From: CAWCLK01 sp963796225
GTDB taxonomy: Bacteria > Actinomycetota > Nitriliruptoria > Nitriliruptorales > Nitriliruptoraceae
Assembly: GCA_963796225.1 (NCBI GenBank)
Contig: CAWCLK010000020.1
Coordinates: 180,251 to 244,250, forward strand
Length of the DNA: 64,000 bases
Reading direction: 5' to 3'
Made by a program: the position numbers and the translations under genes. The notes below the pieces were generated by a model, which searched no databases, was not told the DNA's origin, and saw only the letters and a program-made list of their open reading frames with translations. Numbering within the stretch: the first letter of the stretch is position 1; each line of letters begins with the position of its first letter. Below are positions 9,663 through 18,658 of the stretch, piece by piece.

Positions 9663-10811
9663 GTCCGCCACCTTCCGCAGCGCCCGCGACCACGCGGGCG
9701 AGGTGCTCGAGGGCCGCCAGGGAGTGCCCGGCGACCAGCGCGTCGCAGGACGGGAGGGCCGCGGCCATCCCGCCGGCGGTCGGGGCGAACCCGTCGCGCC
9801 CCGCCCGCGGGTTGGCCCACACCACCCGGTGGGCCAGTCGCGCCAGTCGCGCCATCTGCTCGCCGAGCAGCGTGACGTCGCCCCGCTCCCACCCGTCGGA
9901 CAGCACGACCACGACCGCCCCGCGGGCGAGCCCACGCTGGCCCCACTGGTCGAGGAAGTCCTTGAGCGTCTCGCCCAGCCGCGTGCCGCCCGACCAGTCC
10001 GGGACGCGCTGGCCCACCGCCCGCATCGCGAGGTCCGGGTCGCGCAGGCCCAGCTCGCGGGTGACGCGGGTCAGCCGGGTGCCCGAGCGTGAACACCTCG
10101 GTGCGGGCGGGATGGCCCCGGGCGGCCGCGTGGGCGAAGCGCAGGAGCACGTCGGCGTAGGCGGCCATGGACCCCGACACGTCGGCGAGCAGCACCACGT
10201 CGCGGGGGCGGACGCGGGCGCGCCGGTGGGCCAGCCGGGCCGGTTCGCCCCCGGCGGCCAGCAGCCCCCGGACGGTCCGTGGGCCGGTCGAGCAGGCCGC
10301 GGTGGGCGGGGCGGTGCCGGCGTGTGCGGCGGGTCTCGCCGGGCATGCGGAAGGCGGCCAGCAGCCGATGCAGGTCGGCCCGCTCGTCGTCGGTGAGGTC
10401 GACCACGTCCCGGTGGCGCAGCCGTTCGACGCGCGAGGCGTTGGCGACCATGGCGGTGGCCTCGTCGTCGCCCTCGTCGTCCCCGGAGGCGGGGTCGGCG
10501 TCCGCGTCGAGGGTGGCCGGGACCACCTGCAGCACGGGGCGGGGCGCGGGGCGGCGCCCCGTCGGCGTGCCGAACACCTCGGCGAAGACGCGGTCGAAGC
10601 GCACGAGGTCCAGGGGGTCGGCACACAGCGTCAGGCGACCGACCCAGTACACGTCGCGTGGATCACCCGCGCCGACCACGTCGAGGCCGGCGAGCAGGGC
10701 CTGCACGCGCTCGGGGGACGCGTCGACCCCGGCCTCGCGCACGCGCTGGGCGAACCGCACGAGCACGCCCGTGAGGTCGGTCGGCACCCGGGTCGCGTCC
10801 GTGCCGGCCAT
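9655..10811 (-). CDS. coxE: CoxE-like von Willebrand factor A protein, two frameshifts
   Basis: About 385 residues after correction. The C-terminal half is a VWA domain: the MIDAS motif DVSGSM follows RPRDVVLL, and a later strand reads VVVLSDGWERG. The N-terminal half is helical with an acidic insert (about residues 115-135). CoxE works with the AAA+ protein CoxD to assemble the Cu/Mo centre in form I enzymes; its precise role in form II operons is unknown. +1 shifts occur near 10282 (GGCCC on the coding strand) and 10082 (GGG). The ATG at 10811 overlaps the coxD stop (TGATG); a GTG 3 bp upstream is the alternative. Confidence 0.88.
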
Positions 10812-11722
10812 CACGACCCCCGGGCGGTGGCGACCAGGTCGACGTCGGCGACCCGCTGCTGGTCCTCGTGGAACTTGAGCACGCTGCCGAGCGTGGCGTG
10901 GGCGAGCTGCTCGTCGAGCTCGCTGGCCCCGAGGGCCTGCAGGGCATGGGCCCAGTCCAGCGTCTCGGACACGCCCGGCGGCTTGAGCAGGTCCATCCCG
11001 CGCAGCGCCTGCACCACGCCGACGACCTGGCGCGCCAGCCGCTCACCGACACCGGGCAGGCGCGTGCGCACGATCGCGACCTCGCGGTCGAGGTCGGGGT
11101 GCCCGACCCAGTGGTAGTAGCACCGGCGCTTGAGCGCGTCGTGGACCTCGCGGGTGCGGTTCGAGGTCAGCACGACCACGGGCGGGACCGCCGCGCGGAT
11201 GGTGCCGAGCTCGGGGATGGTGACGCTGTACTCCGACAGCACCTCGAGCAGGAACGCCTCGAACTCGTCGTCGGCGCGGTCCACCTCGTCGACCAGCAGC
11301 ACGCTGGGCGTGGTCTCCAGCGCCTGCAGCAGCGGCCGCGCGACGAGGAACGCGCGGCTGTAGAGCTCGGCCTCCAGCGACGCCGCGTCCGCCTCGCGGT
11401 GGGCGGCCTCGGCCGCGCGCAGGTGCAGGATCTGCCGCGGGAAGTTCCAGTCGTACAGCGCCTGGGTCGCGTCGATGCCCTCGTAGCACTGCAGCCGGAT
11501 CAGCGGGGCGTCGAGCACGGCGGCGACGGCGCCCGCCAGGGCCGTCTTGCCCACCCCCGCGTCGCCCTCGAGGAACAGCGGCCGGTGCAGCCGCAGCGCG
11601 AGGAACACCGCCGTGGCCAGGCCACGGTCGGCCAGGTAGTCCGCACCGGCGAGCCGGGCCGCCACACCGTCGGGATCGACGACCCCGTCCGGCAGCAGGC
11701 CCGGCCCGTCGGCGGCGACCAC
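10811..11722 (-). CDS. coxD: MoxR-type AAA+ ATPase, CoxD
   Basis: 303 residues. Walker A is EGDAGVGKTAL, Walker B is SVLLVDEVDRAD, and sensor 1 is VVLTSNRTRE. MoxR AAA+ proteins pair with VWA partners as metal-centre chaperones; CoxD is required for the active site of CO dehydrogenase in Oligotropha. The gene lies directly between coxM (1 bp away) and the VWA gene coxE (overlapping). The start is GTG 11722. Intact frame. Confidence 0.93.
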   Translation of the reverse strand: MVAADGPGLLPDGVVDPDGVAARLAGADYLADRGLATAVFLALRLHRPLFLEGDAGVGKTALAGAVAAVLDAPLIRLQCYEGIDATQALYDWNFPRQILHLRAAEAAHREADAASLEAELYSRAFLVARPLLQALETTPSVLLVDEVDRADDEFEAFLLEVLSEYSVTIPELGTIRAAVPPVVVLTSNRTREVHDALKRRCYYHWVGHPDLDREVAIVRTRLPGVGERLARQVVGVVQALRGMDLLKPPGVSETLDWAHALQALGASELDEQLAHATLGSVLKFHEDQQRVADVDLVATARGS

Positions 11723-11723
11723 G

Positions 11724-12580
11724 TCAGCTGGTCCCGGCCGCCGCCTGCAGCGCCCGTCGGGTCAGGACCCGTGCGAGGTGCTGGCGGAACGCCGCGTCGG
11801 CGTTGAGGTCGCTGGGCGGTGTGGTCCCGTCGGCCGCGGCCTCGGCCGCGTCGGCGATCGAGTCGACCGACGCGCCCGCGAGCGCCTGCTCGGTGGCCGA
11901 CGCCCGCACGGGCACCGTGCCCATGTGCGTCAGCCCCACCCGTGCCTCGTCGACGGTGCCGTTGGACCGTCGCACCAGCGCGCAGGACCCGACGATGGCC
12001 CAGGCCTGCGCCACGCGGTTGAACTTCTGGTAGTTCCAGCCCCACCCGTCGCCGAGCTTGGGGACCCGGACCTCGACCAGGACCTCGTCGTCGCCGAGGG
12101 CCGTCTCGAGGTAGTCGGTGAACAGGTCCGCGGCCGCGATCGTGCGGCGGCCGTCGGGGCCCGGCGGCCACGACCTCGCCACCGAGGGCGAGCAGGGCGG
12201 CGGGCAGGTCACCGGCCGGGTCGCCGTGCGCGATCCCACCGCCGATGGTGCCGCGGTGGCGGACCTGCGCGTCGCCGATGGTCGCGGTGACGTCGGCCAG
12301 GACGCCGCAGTGCTGGCGGACCAGCGCGTCGGTCATGACCTGGTGGTGGGTGGTCGCCGCCCCGATCGACGAGGTGGTCGCCGTCCTCGCGGACGCCGTG
12401 CAGCTCCTCGACCCGGCCGACGTCCACGAGGAACTCGGGGACGGCCAGCCGCAGCTTCATCATCGGCAGCAGGCTGTGCCCGCCGGCCAGCACCTTGGCC
12501 TCGTCGCCGTGCTCGGCCATCGCCCCGACGGCCTCGTCGACCGACGTGGCGCGGATGTAGTCGAACGTCGCCGGGATCAT
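11724..12580 (-). CDS. coxM: CO-dehydrogenase-type FAD subunit CoxM, two frameshifts
   Basis: About 284 residues. It carries the two flavin-binding motifs of the molybdenum hydroxylase medium subunit: AGGHSLLPMMKLRLA near residue 35 and TIGGGIAHGDPAGDLPA near 105. A CO_deh_flav_C-like C-terminal domain follows (EVRVPKLGDGWGWNYQKFNR). It transfers electrons from the 2Fe-2S clusters of CoxS to the acceptor via FAD. +1 shifts lie near 12365 and 12160; at the latter, removing one G from GGGCCCC restores GPDGRRTIAA. The ATG at 12580 overlaps the coxL stop by 4 bp (ATGA). Confidence 0.92.
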
Positions 12581-14964
12581 GCGGCACCTCCCTGGGCCTG
12601 CTGGATGGCGGTCCACACGTTGCGTGGGGACGCCGGCATCGGCACCTCGTTCACGCCGAGGTGGCGCAGCGCGTCGACCACGGCGTTCATGATCGCCGGG
12701 GTCGAGGCGATCGTGCCGGCCTCGCCGACGCCCTTGACGCCCAGCGGGTTGGTGGTCGCCGGGGTCTCGGTGCGGTCGGTGCGGAAGGTCGGCAGGTCCG
12801 CGGCGGACGGGGCGTAGTAGTCCACGATGCTGCCCGTGGTCAGGTTGCCCATCTCGTCGTAGACGACCTCCTCGTACATCGCCTGGGCGATCCCCTGGGC
12901 CAGCCCGCCGTGGACCTGGCCCTCGACGATCTGCGGGTTCACCACCCTGCCCACGTCGTCCACCGCCACGTAGTCGAGCAGCTCGACGTGCCCGGTCTCG
13001 GTGTCGACCTCGACCAGGGCGAGGTGGGTGCCATGCGGGTAGCTGAAGTTCTCGGGGTCGACCGTGGCGTCCGAGTCGAGCCCGAGCTCCATGCCCTCGG
13101 GGTAGTCGTGACCGGCGAAGCTGGCCAGCGCGAGGTCCTGGATCGTGGTCGCCGCGTCGGGCGAGCCCTTCACCGAGAACCGGCCGTCCGCGAACTCGAT
13201 GTCGTCCTCGGCCGCCTCGAGCATGTGGGCCGCGAGCGTCTTCGCCTTCGCCACGACCTTCTCGCAGGCCCGCACGACCGCGTACCCGCCGACCACCAGG
13301 GACCGGGACCCGTAGGTGTCCATGCCCTTGTGCGCGACGGCGGTGTCGCCGTGGCGGACCTCGATGTCCTCGAACGGGATGCCGAGCTGGTCGGAGGCGA
13401 TCTGCGACCAGGCGGTGACGTGGCCCTGCCCGTGGGGCGAGGTGCCCGTGATGACCTCGGCCTTGCCCGACGGGAGGATCCGCACCGCCGCGTGCTCCCA
13501 GCCGCCGGCCCCGTAGGACAGCGAGCCGAGGACGCGCGAGGGCGCCAGCCCGCACATCTCGGTGAAGGTCGAGATGCCGATGCCCAGCACGGTCGTGTCA
13601 CCGCGCTCGCGACGGGCCGCCTGCTCCTCGCGGCGACCGTCGTAGTCGAACAGCTCCACGGCCCGCGCGGTGGCGGCCTCGTAGTTGCCCGAGTCGTAGG
13701 TGAGCCCCGCGATCATGTCGAAGGGGAACTCCTCGTGCTGGATCCAGTTGCGCTTCCGCAGCTCCATCGGGTCCATGCCGAGCTCGTGGGCGGCCTCGGT
13801 GACGATCCGCTCGATGGCGAAGGTCGCCTCGGGGCGTCCCGCGCCCCGGTACGCGTCCGTCGGCGTCTTGTTGGTGAACACGCCCGTGCACCGGAAGTCG
13901 TAGGCGTCCATCTTGTAGATCGCCGGGTACATGAACGCCCCGAGCAGCGGCACGCCGGGCGTGACCAGCTGGAGGTAGGCACCCATGTCGGCGAGCAGGT
14001 CGACCTTCAGCCCACGGAAGCGGCCGTCCTCGTCCATGGCCAGCGAGATGCGCTGGATCTGGTCCCGGCCGTGGATGGTGGCCTGGAAGCCCTCGGAGCG
14101 GGTCTCGGTCCACTTCACGGGGCGCCCGAGCCGCTTGGCAAGCACCAGCGCCAGCGCCTCCTCGGCGTAGACGTTGAGCTTCGACCCGAAGCCACCGCCG
14201 ACGTCGGGGGCCACGACCCGCAGCTGCTGCTCGGGGATCCCGGTGGTCAGGGCGAGCATCAGGCGCAGGATGTGCGGCACCTGGGTCGCCGACCACACCG
14301 TGTACTCGCCGGAGGTGCCCAGCGGCGAGGCCACCACGGCCCGCGGCTCCATCGCCAGCGGGATCAGCCGCTGGTTCACGAACTCGCGCTCGACCACGTG
14401 GGCGGCACCTTCGAAGGCCTCGTCGATGGCCTCGGGCGACGGGCTCTGCAGCGGCCACACGAAGCTGGTGTTGGACGCCAGCGAGGTGTGGGCCAGGTCG
14501 GCCCCGTCCTCGACCGCGCGCCGCATGTCGGTCACCACCGGCAGGGGCTCGTAGTCGACGACGACGGCCTCGGCGGCATCGACGGCCTCGGCGCGTGAGC
14601 GCGCCAGGACGGCGGCGACGGCATCGCCGACGTAGGCGACCTCGTCGGCCGCCAGGGGCATGTGGGCCGGGGACGCCATGTCCTCGGTGACCGGCCACGC
14701 GCACGGCAGGCCGTCGCCGAAGGCGCCCTCGAGGTCGGCACCGGTCACGACGTCGACGACACCGGGCATCTGGCGCGCCCCGTCCACGTCGATCGAGGTG
14801 ATGCGAGCGTGGGCCATCGGCGAGCGCACCAGGACCATGTGCAGCGTGCCGGGCAGGCGGATGTCGTCGGTCCAGTTCGTCCGACCCGTGACCAGTCGCG
14901 CGTCCTCCTTGCGCAGGCGGGTCCGGCCGACGTTCCCGGCGGCGGGGGTCTCGGTGGCACTCAT
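12577..14964 (-). CDS. coxL: Form II CO-dehydrogenase-type molybdopterin subunit CoxL
   Basis: 795 residues, intact. This is the large catalytic subunit that binds Mo-molybdopterin cytosine dinucleotide. Seen: VGGGFGSKLN (cofactor-binding loop), the active-site loop AYRGAGRPEATF, and VKGVGEAGTIA with the catalytic Glu near the C-terminus. The AYRGAGR loop is the form II signature; form I enzymes have AYRCSFR, whose Cys ligates copper. Without that Cys the substrate is uncertain: form II enzymes have been suggested to oxidise CO slowly or to act on other small molecules or aldehydes. The gene order S-L-M is also the form II order. It overlaps both neighbours by 4 bp, implying tight stoichiometry. 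Confidence 0.95.
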   Translation of the reverse strand: MSATETPAAGNVGRTRLRKEDARLVTGRTNWTDDIRLPGTLHMVLVRSPMAHARITSIDVDGARQMPGVVDVVTGADLEGAFGDGLPCAWPVTEDMASPAHMPLAADEVAYVGDAVAAVLARSRAEAVDAAEAVVVDYEPLPVVTDMRRAVEDGADLAHTSLASNTSFVWPLQSPSPEAIDEAFEGAAHVVEREFVNQRLIPLAMEPRAVVASPLGTSGEYTVWSATQVPHILRLMLALTTGIPEQQLRVVAPDVGGGFGSKLNVYAEEALALVLAKRLGRPVKWTETRSEGFQATIHGRDQIQRISLAMDEDGRFRGLKVDLLADMGAYLQLVTPGVPLLGAFMYPAIYKMDAYDFRCTGVFTNKTPTDAYRGAGRPEATFAIERIVTEAAHELGMDPMELRKRNWIQHEEFPFDMIAGLTYDSGNYEAATARAVELFDYDGRREEQAARRERGDTTVLGIGISTFTEMCGLAPSRVLGSLSYGAGGWEHAAVRILPSGKAEVITGTSPHGQGHVTAWSQIASDQLGIPFEDIEVRHGDTAVAHKGMDTYGSRSLVVGGYAVVRACEKVVAKAKTLAAHMLEAAEDDIEFADGRFSVKGSPDAATTIQDLALASFAGHDYPEGMELGLDSDATVDPENFSYPHGTHLALVEVDTETGHVELLDYVAVDDVGRVVNPQIVEGQVHGGLAQGIAQAMYEEVVYDEMGNLTTGSIVDYYAPSAADLPTFRTDRTETPATTNPLGVKGVGEAGTIASTPAIMNAVVDALRHLGVNEVPMPASPRNVWTAIQQAQGGAA

Positions 14965-15485
14965 GCGGTCACCTCCGCGGCCGGGGCCTCGGACATGTCG
15001 ACCGAGCCACCCTCGCGCATCGCGGCGGCGGCCTTCTGCACGGCCCGCACGATGTTGACGTACCCGGTGCAGCGGCAGAGGTTGCCCTCGAGGCCGTCCC
15101 GGACGTCCGCCTCGGACGGGTCGGGGTTGTCCCGCAGCAGGTCCGCCGCGGCCATGATCATCCCGGGGGTGCAGTACCCGCACTGCAGGCCGTGCTCGGT
15201 GTGGAAGGCCTGCTGCAGGGGATGCCACGTCTCGGGCGATCCCTCGTCCTCGGCCAGGCCGTGGATGGTCGTCACCTCGCAGCCGTCCGCCTGGACGGCC
15301 AGGACGGTGCAGCTCTTCACGCTCTGCCCATCCAGGTGGATCGTGCAGGCACCGCAGTTCGAGGTGTCGCACCCGATGTTGACGCCGGTCAGCCCGAGCG
15401 TCTCACGGAGGTGCTGGACGAGCAGCGTGCGCGGCTCGACGTCGTCCTCGTACCGGGTGCCGTCGACGGTCAGGTCGATCTTCAT
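14961..15485 (-). CDS. coxS: CO-dehydrogenase-type 2Fe-2S subunit CoxS
   Basis: 174 residues. The N-terminal plant-ferredoxin-like cluster site contains GCDTSNCGACTIHLDG, with a further Cys at SCTVLA; the second 2Fe-2S site is CGYCTPGM plus CRCTGY. It relays electrons from the Mo centre to the CoxM flavin. The ATG at 15485 is preceded by AGGGAG at about 7 nt and the N-terminus MKIDLTVDGTRYED is typical, so the longer frame from 15575 is rejected. It is the first gene of the cox operon; a TACGTT box at 15567-15572 (reverse strand) could be the -10. Confidence 0.95.
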   Translation of the reverse strand: MKIDLTVDGTRYEDDVEPRTLLVQHLRETLGLTGVNIGCDTSNCGACTIHLDGQSVKSCTVLAVQADGCEVTTIHGLAEDEGSPETWHPLQQAFHTEHGLQCGYCTPGMIMAAADLLRDNPDPSEADVRDGLEGNLCRCTGYVNIVRAVQKAAAAMREGGSVDMSEAPAAEVTA

Positions 15486-15586
15486 GCGTCCGGCTCCCTG
15501 TCCGACGGGGTCGCCCGCGCCGGACTCGTCTCCCTTGCCCGACCGCTCCCGTGGCCGAGCACCCCGAACGTACACATGCGGGCGGG

Positions 15587-15611
15587 GCTCGCGTCCCGGA
15601 TTTCCGCGAGC
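15587..15611 (-). terminator. Weak hairpin after moaA
   Basis: A 7-bp inverted repeat (15587-15593 with 15605-15611) with an 11-nt loop lies immediately after the moaA stop on the reverse strand and upstream of coxS. There is no U-tract. It may separate moaA transcription from the cox operon. Confidence 0.3.
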
Positions 15612-15612
15612 G

Positions 15613-16629
15613 TCAGCCGCCGATGTACGACATCTCGACGCGCCCCGTCCCCCGGGTCTCGTCGGTGCGCAGCTCGGAGTAGCGGTCCGTGCGCCCCGTC
15701 CAGGCCCCGCGCACGACGTCGGTGAGGGCGTCGGCGTCGGCGCCGTCGCGCAGCAGGGCCCGCAGGTCGGTGCCGCGGGTGGCGAACAGGCACGTGAACA
15801 GCTCGCCGACCGAGGACAGGCGGGCCCGCGAGCACCCGCGGCAGAAGGGCCGGGTGACGGACGCGATGACGCCGACCCGCCCCGCCCCGTCGTCGTAGGC
15901 GTACTGCTCGGCGACCTGGCCCGCCGCGCCGGCGTCCGCGACGATCGGCGACAGCGGCCACTGGGCCCGCAGGAGCCCGAGCACCTCGTCGGCCGGCACG
16001 ACGTCGCCCATGCGCCAGCCGTTGGTGGCGCCCACGTCCATGTACTCGATGAACCGGACGGTGACGCCCCGCTCGCGCCCCCAGGCGGCCAGCGGGACGA
16101 TCTGGTCCTCGTTCACGCCCCGCTTGACCACGGTGTTGACCTTGACGGGCAGCCCCGCCGCCAGCGCTGCGTCGATGCCGGCCAGCACCGCGTCGACCGG
16201 GGTGTTGACGTCCGCGATCGCCCGGTGGACGGCGTCGTCGAGCGCGTCGAGGCTGACCGTGACCCGGTGCAGCCCCGCGTCCCGGAGGGCGGTCGCCAGC
16301 CCGGGCAGCGCGGTGCCGTTGGTGGTCAGCGCCAGGTCGTCCACGCCGTCGAGGGCGGCCAGCATCCCGACGAGGTCGGGCAGCCCGCGGCGCAGCAGGG
16401 GCTCGCCGCCGGTGAGCCGCAGCTTGGACACGCCGAGGCCGGTGAAGACCTGCCCGAGCAACGCGAGCTCCTCGAAGGAGAGCAGCTCGTCGCGTTCGAG
16501 GAAGGCGTGGTCGGGGCCGAAGACCTCGCGCGGCATGCAGTACCGGCACCGGAAGTTGCAGCGGTCCGTCACCGACATGCGCAGGTCGGTCAGCGGGCGT
16601 CCGAGACGATCGGTCGGCGACGGCTCCAT
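15613..16629 (-). CDS. moaA: GTP 3',8-cyclase MoaA (molybdopterin synthesis)
   Basis: 338 residues. Radical-SAM enzyme that, with MoaC, converts GTP to cyclic pyranopterin monophosphate, the first step of molybdenum cofactor synthesis. Seen: the SAM cluster motif CNFRCRYC near residue 25, LTGGEPLLRRG, and the C-terminal second cluster CRGCSRARLSSVGELFTCLF. The C-terminus ends SYIGG, matching the conserved GG tail. The ATG at 16629 sits 7 nt after a TACCGT box. It is adjacent to the cox operon, whose product needs this cofactor. Intact. Confidence 0.96.
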   Translation of the reverse strand: MEPSPTDRLGRPLTDLRMSVTDRCNFRCRYCMPREVFGPDHAFLERDELLSFEELALLGQVFTGLGVSKLRLTGGEPLLRRGLPDLVGMLAALDGVDDLALTTNGTALPGLATALRDAGLHRVTVSLDALDDAVHRAIADVNTPVDAVLAGIDAALAAGLPVKVNTVVKRGVNEDQIVPLAAWGRERGVTVRFIEYMDVGATNGWRMGDVVPADEVLGLLRAQWPLSPIVADAGAAGQVAEQYAYDDGAGRVGVIASVTRPFCRGCSRARLSSVGELFTCLFATRGTDLRALLRDGADADALTDVVRGAWTGRTDRYSELRTDETRGTGRVEMSYIGG

Positions 16630-16636
16630 GTCGCGC

Positions 16637-16642
16637 ACGGTA
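16637..16642 (-). promoter_or_regulatory. Candidate -10 box of moaA (leaderless)
   Basis: TACCGT on the reverse strand ends 7 nt before the ATG, the spacing expected if transcription starts at the start codon. No clear -35 is visible. Confidence 0.35.
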
Positions 16643-16696
16643 CCGAGGGGATCGCACGCGCGGCAGCGCCACCCGAGACAGGAGCGAGCATCTGCC

Positions 16697-16702
16697 CGTA
16701 CA
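16697..16702 (+). promoter_or_regulatory. Candidate -10 box of the kinase gene
   Basis: TACAGT at 16697-16702, with a GAGACA at 16675-16680 as a possible -35 (16-bp spacer). It would give a leader of about 75 nt before the ATG at 16785. Confidence 0.35.
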
Positions 16703-16784
16703 GTGGGAGGAGCTGCCCTGTCCTCGCAGTCACCCGCCGCTCCGGCGGGACACGCGTTCTCCGAACCTGCGAAGGGCTGGGTGC

Positions 16785-17705
16785 ATGGCTGCCACCCCCA
16801 CCTCCTCTCCACCGCCGACCGTCGCCACCACGCCGTCGACGCCGTGGCCCGGCGAGGGGCTGCTGCTCCTCGACCGCTACCGGCTCGACGAGTTCCTGGC
16901 GTCCGGCGCCGCCGCCGCGGTGTGGCGCGCGAGGGACCTGCAGCTCGCCCGCGACGTCGCGATCAAGCTGCTGCTGCCCCATCGGGCGGCGGACAAGGCC
17001 GCCGCGGCGCGCCTCCGGGTCGAGGCGCTGGCGACGGTCCGCGCGACCCACCCGAACGCGGTGCGCGTCTACGACGCGTGCAGCGACGGTGACCTGACGT
17101 TCCTCGTCATGGAGTACGTGGACGGTCCGACGTTGGGCCAGTGCGACCTGCCGGTGACGTCGCTGGTGGGCGCGGCGGTCGGTTCCCAGGTCGCTGCCGC
17201 GCTGGATGCGGCCCACGAACGTGACCTGGTGCACCGCGACGTCAAGCCGGGCAACGTGCTGGTGGACCGCTCCGGCTACGTGAAGGTCGTGGACTTCGGC
17301 ATCGCCCGGGTCATCAACGCCCCGTCGGGGCTGACGTTGCCCGACGTGGGCAGCGGCACCGTGCGGTACGCCGCGCCCGAGACGCTCGGCGACGGCGAGG
17401 TCGGCCCGTGGACCGACCTGTACGGCCTGGGCCTCACCCTCTGGGAGGCGCTGGCGGGTCGACCGGTGTTCGAGGGCGACACCGTCCACGAGCTCCTGCT
17501 CGCCAAGATCGAGCAGGACGTGCCCGACCTGCGTGAGGTCCTCGACGACGTGGACGACCACCTCGCCGACGCCGTGAGGCGTTGCACGCGCCGCGAGGTC
17601 TCCGAGCGGTACGCCTCCGCAGCCGAGGCCCACGAGGCATTCGCCGCCGTGAGTGGGCCCCGGCCCCACGACCTGACCCGTACGCTGGTGCCCCGACCCC
17701 ACTGA
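16785..17705 (+). CDS. Soluble PknB-like Ser/Thr protein kinase
   Basis: 306 residues, all kinase domain after a ~25-residue Pro/Thr-rich N-terminus. Hanks motifs: the catalytic Lys in VAIKLLLP, HRDVKPGN (catalytic loop), DFGIARV (DFG), GTVRYAAPE (APE) and DLYGLGLTLWE. The glycine-rich loop is altered to GAAAAVW. There is no transmembrane segment and no PASTA or other sensor domain, unlike PknA/PknB, so input must come from partners. GAAGGG precedes the ATG at 16785. It lies 38 bp upstream of a GAF-ANTAR regulator on the same strand, a plausible functional pair. Confidence 0.9.
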   Translation: MAATPTSSPPPTVATTPSTPWPGEGLLLLDRYRLDEFLASGAAAAVWRARDLQLARDVAIKLLLPHRAADKAAAARLRVEALATVRATHPNAVRVYDACSDGDLTFLVMEYVDGPTLGQCDLPVTSLVGAAVGSQVAAALDAAHERDLVHRDVKPGNVLVDRSGYVKVVDFGIARVINAPSGLTLPDVGSGTVRYAAPETLGDGEVGPWTDLYGLGLTLWEALAGRPVFEGDTVHELLLAKIEQDVPDLREVLDDVDDHLADAVRRCTRREVSERYASAAEAHEAFAAVSGPRPHDLTRTLVPRPH

Positions 17706-17743
17706 CGACACGAGCCGGTCACCCCACCGGCACAGGGCACCGC

Positions 17744-18658
17744 ATGGACCAGACACGTCTGCTGCAGGTCCTCAGCGACCTCCCGACCGCCCTGCTCGAG
17801 GACTTCGAGCTCGAGGACGTGATGGGGCAGCTCGGCGATGACATCGCCGGCATCCTCGGCGTCGCCGGCGCCGGGGCGATGCTCGAGGACCAGCACGGTC
17901 GCCTGCGCTTCGTCGCCGCCTCCGACCCGATCCTCAAGACACTCGAGCAGCTGCAGATCGAGTTCGACGAGGGACCGTGCCTGCACGCCTACCGGACGGG
18001 CACGGTGGTGCACGCCACCGACCTCGGGGGCGACACGCCGTTCCCCCGCTTCGCCAAGGCCGCACTGCAGGTCGGGATGGGGTCGGTGTTCAGCTACCCG
18101 ATGCTGTTCCAGGGCGAGGTCATCGGGGCGCTGAACCTCTACGACACCGATCCCCGCCCCCTGCCCGAGGACGCCGACCAGGCGGGGCGCACGCTGGCCG
18201 GGGTCGCCACCGCCTACCTGCTGCACGCCCGCGACATCACCCGCTTCCGCACCGAGAACGTCCAGCTGCAGCGCGCCCTGGACCGACGGATCGTCATCGA
18301 GCAGGCCAAGGGGTTCGTCCGGCGCGGCCGCGGGACGGACGCCGCGTCGGCGTGGGAGGCGATCCGCCACCACGCGCGGTCGCACCAGCTCAAGGCCGAG
18401 GAGGTCGGACGCCGGCTGCTCGACGGGCAGATCGACGTCCGTGCCCTGCTCGACGGGCAGGGACCCGTCGCGCGACGGGCACGGCTGATCCCGGCCACGC
18501 CCCGCGTGCCCGTCACCCGATCGGGTCCCCCGGGATCGGCAGCCCCCGCCGCACGAGCGCCATGGCCTCCTCGGGGTCCATGCCGTCGGGCAGCCGCGAC
18601 TTCACGACCCGGACCGGCACCCCGACGGCGATCGAGAACGGCGGGATCGACTGGTTGA
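17744..18658 (+). CDS. GAF-ANTAR transcription antitermination regulator
   Basis: The N-terminal GAF domain (about residues 20-170, including DEGPCLHAYRTG and FSYPMLFQGEVIGALNLY) is a ligand or signal sensor. The ANTAR domain (about 185-240; VIEQAKGFVRRGRG then HQLKAEEVGRRLLDG) binds paired RNA hairpins to prevent termination. As read, the protein continues for ~57 low-complexity Arg/Ala/Pro residues and overlaps the acyltransferase gene on the other strand by 146 bp. A +1 shift just before 18486 would give a TGA ending the protein right after the ANTAR domain, the normal family length. The 3' end is therefore doubtful. The ATG at 17744 is the natural start. Confidence 0.85.
   Translation: MDQTRLLQVLSDLPTALLEDFELEDVMGQLGDDIAGILGVAGAGAMLEDQHGRLRFVAASDPILKTLEQLQIEFDEGPCLHAYRTGTVVHATDLGGDTPFPRFAKAALQVGMGSVFSYPMLFQGEVIGALNLYDTDPRPLPEDADQAGRTLAGVATAYLLHARDITRFRTENVQLQRALDRRIVIEQAKGFVRRGRGTDAASAWEAIRHHARSHQLKAEEVGRRLLDGQIDVRALLDGQGPVARRARLIPATPRVPVTRSGPPGSAAPAARAPWPPRGPCRRAAATSRPGPAPRRRSRTAGSTG

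Noticed and set aside
12577..14964. Form I CO dehydrogenase
   Set aside because: The active-site loop is AYRGAGR without the Cu-binding Cys, and gene order is S-L-M, both form II traits.
14961..15575. Longer CoxS starting at 15575
   Set aside because: The extra 30 residues are Arg/Gly-rich and atypical, and a proper ribosome site precedes the ATG at 15485.
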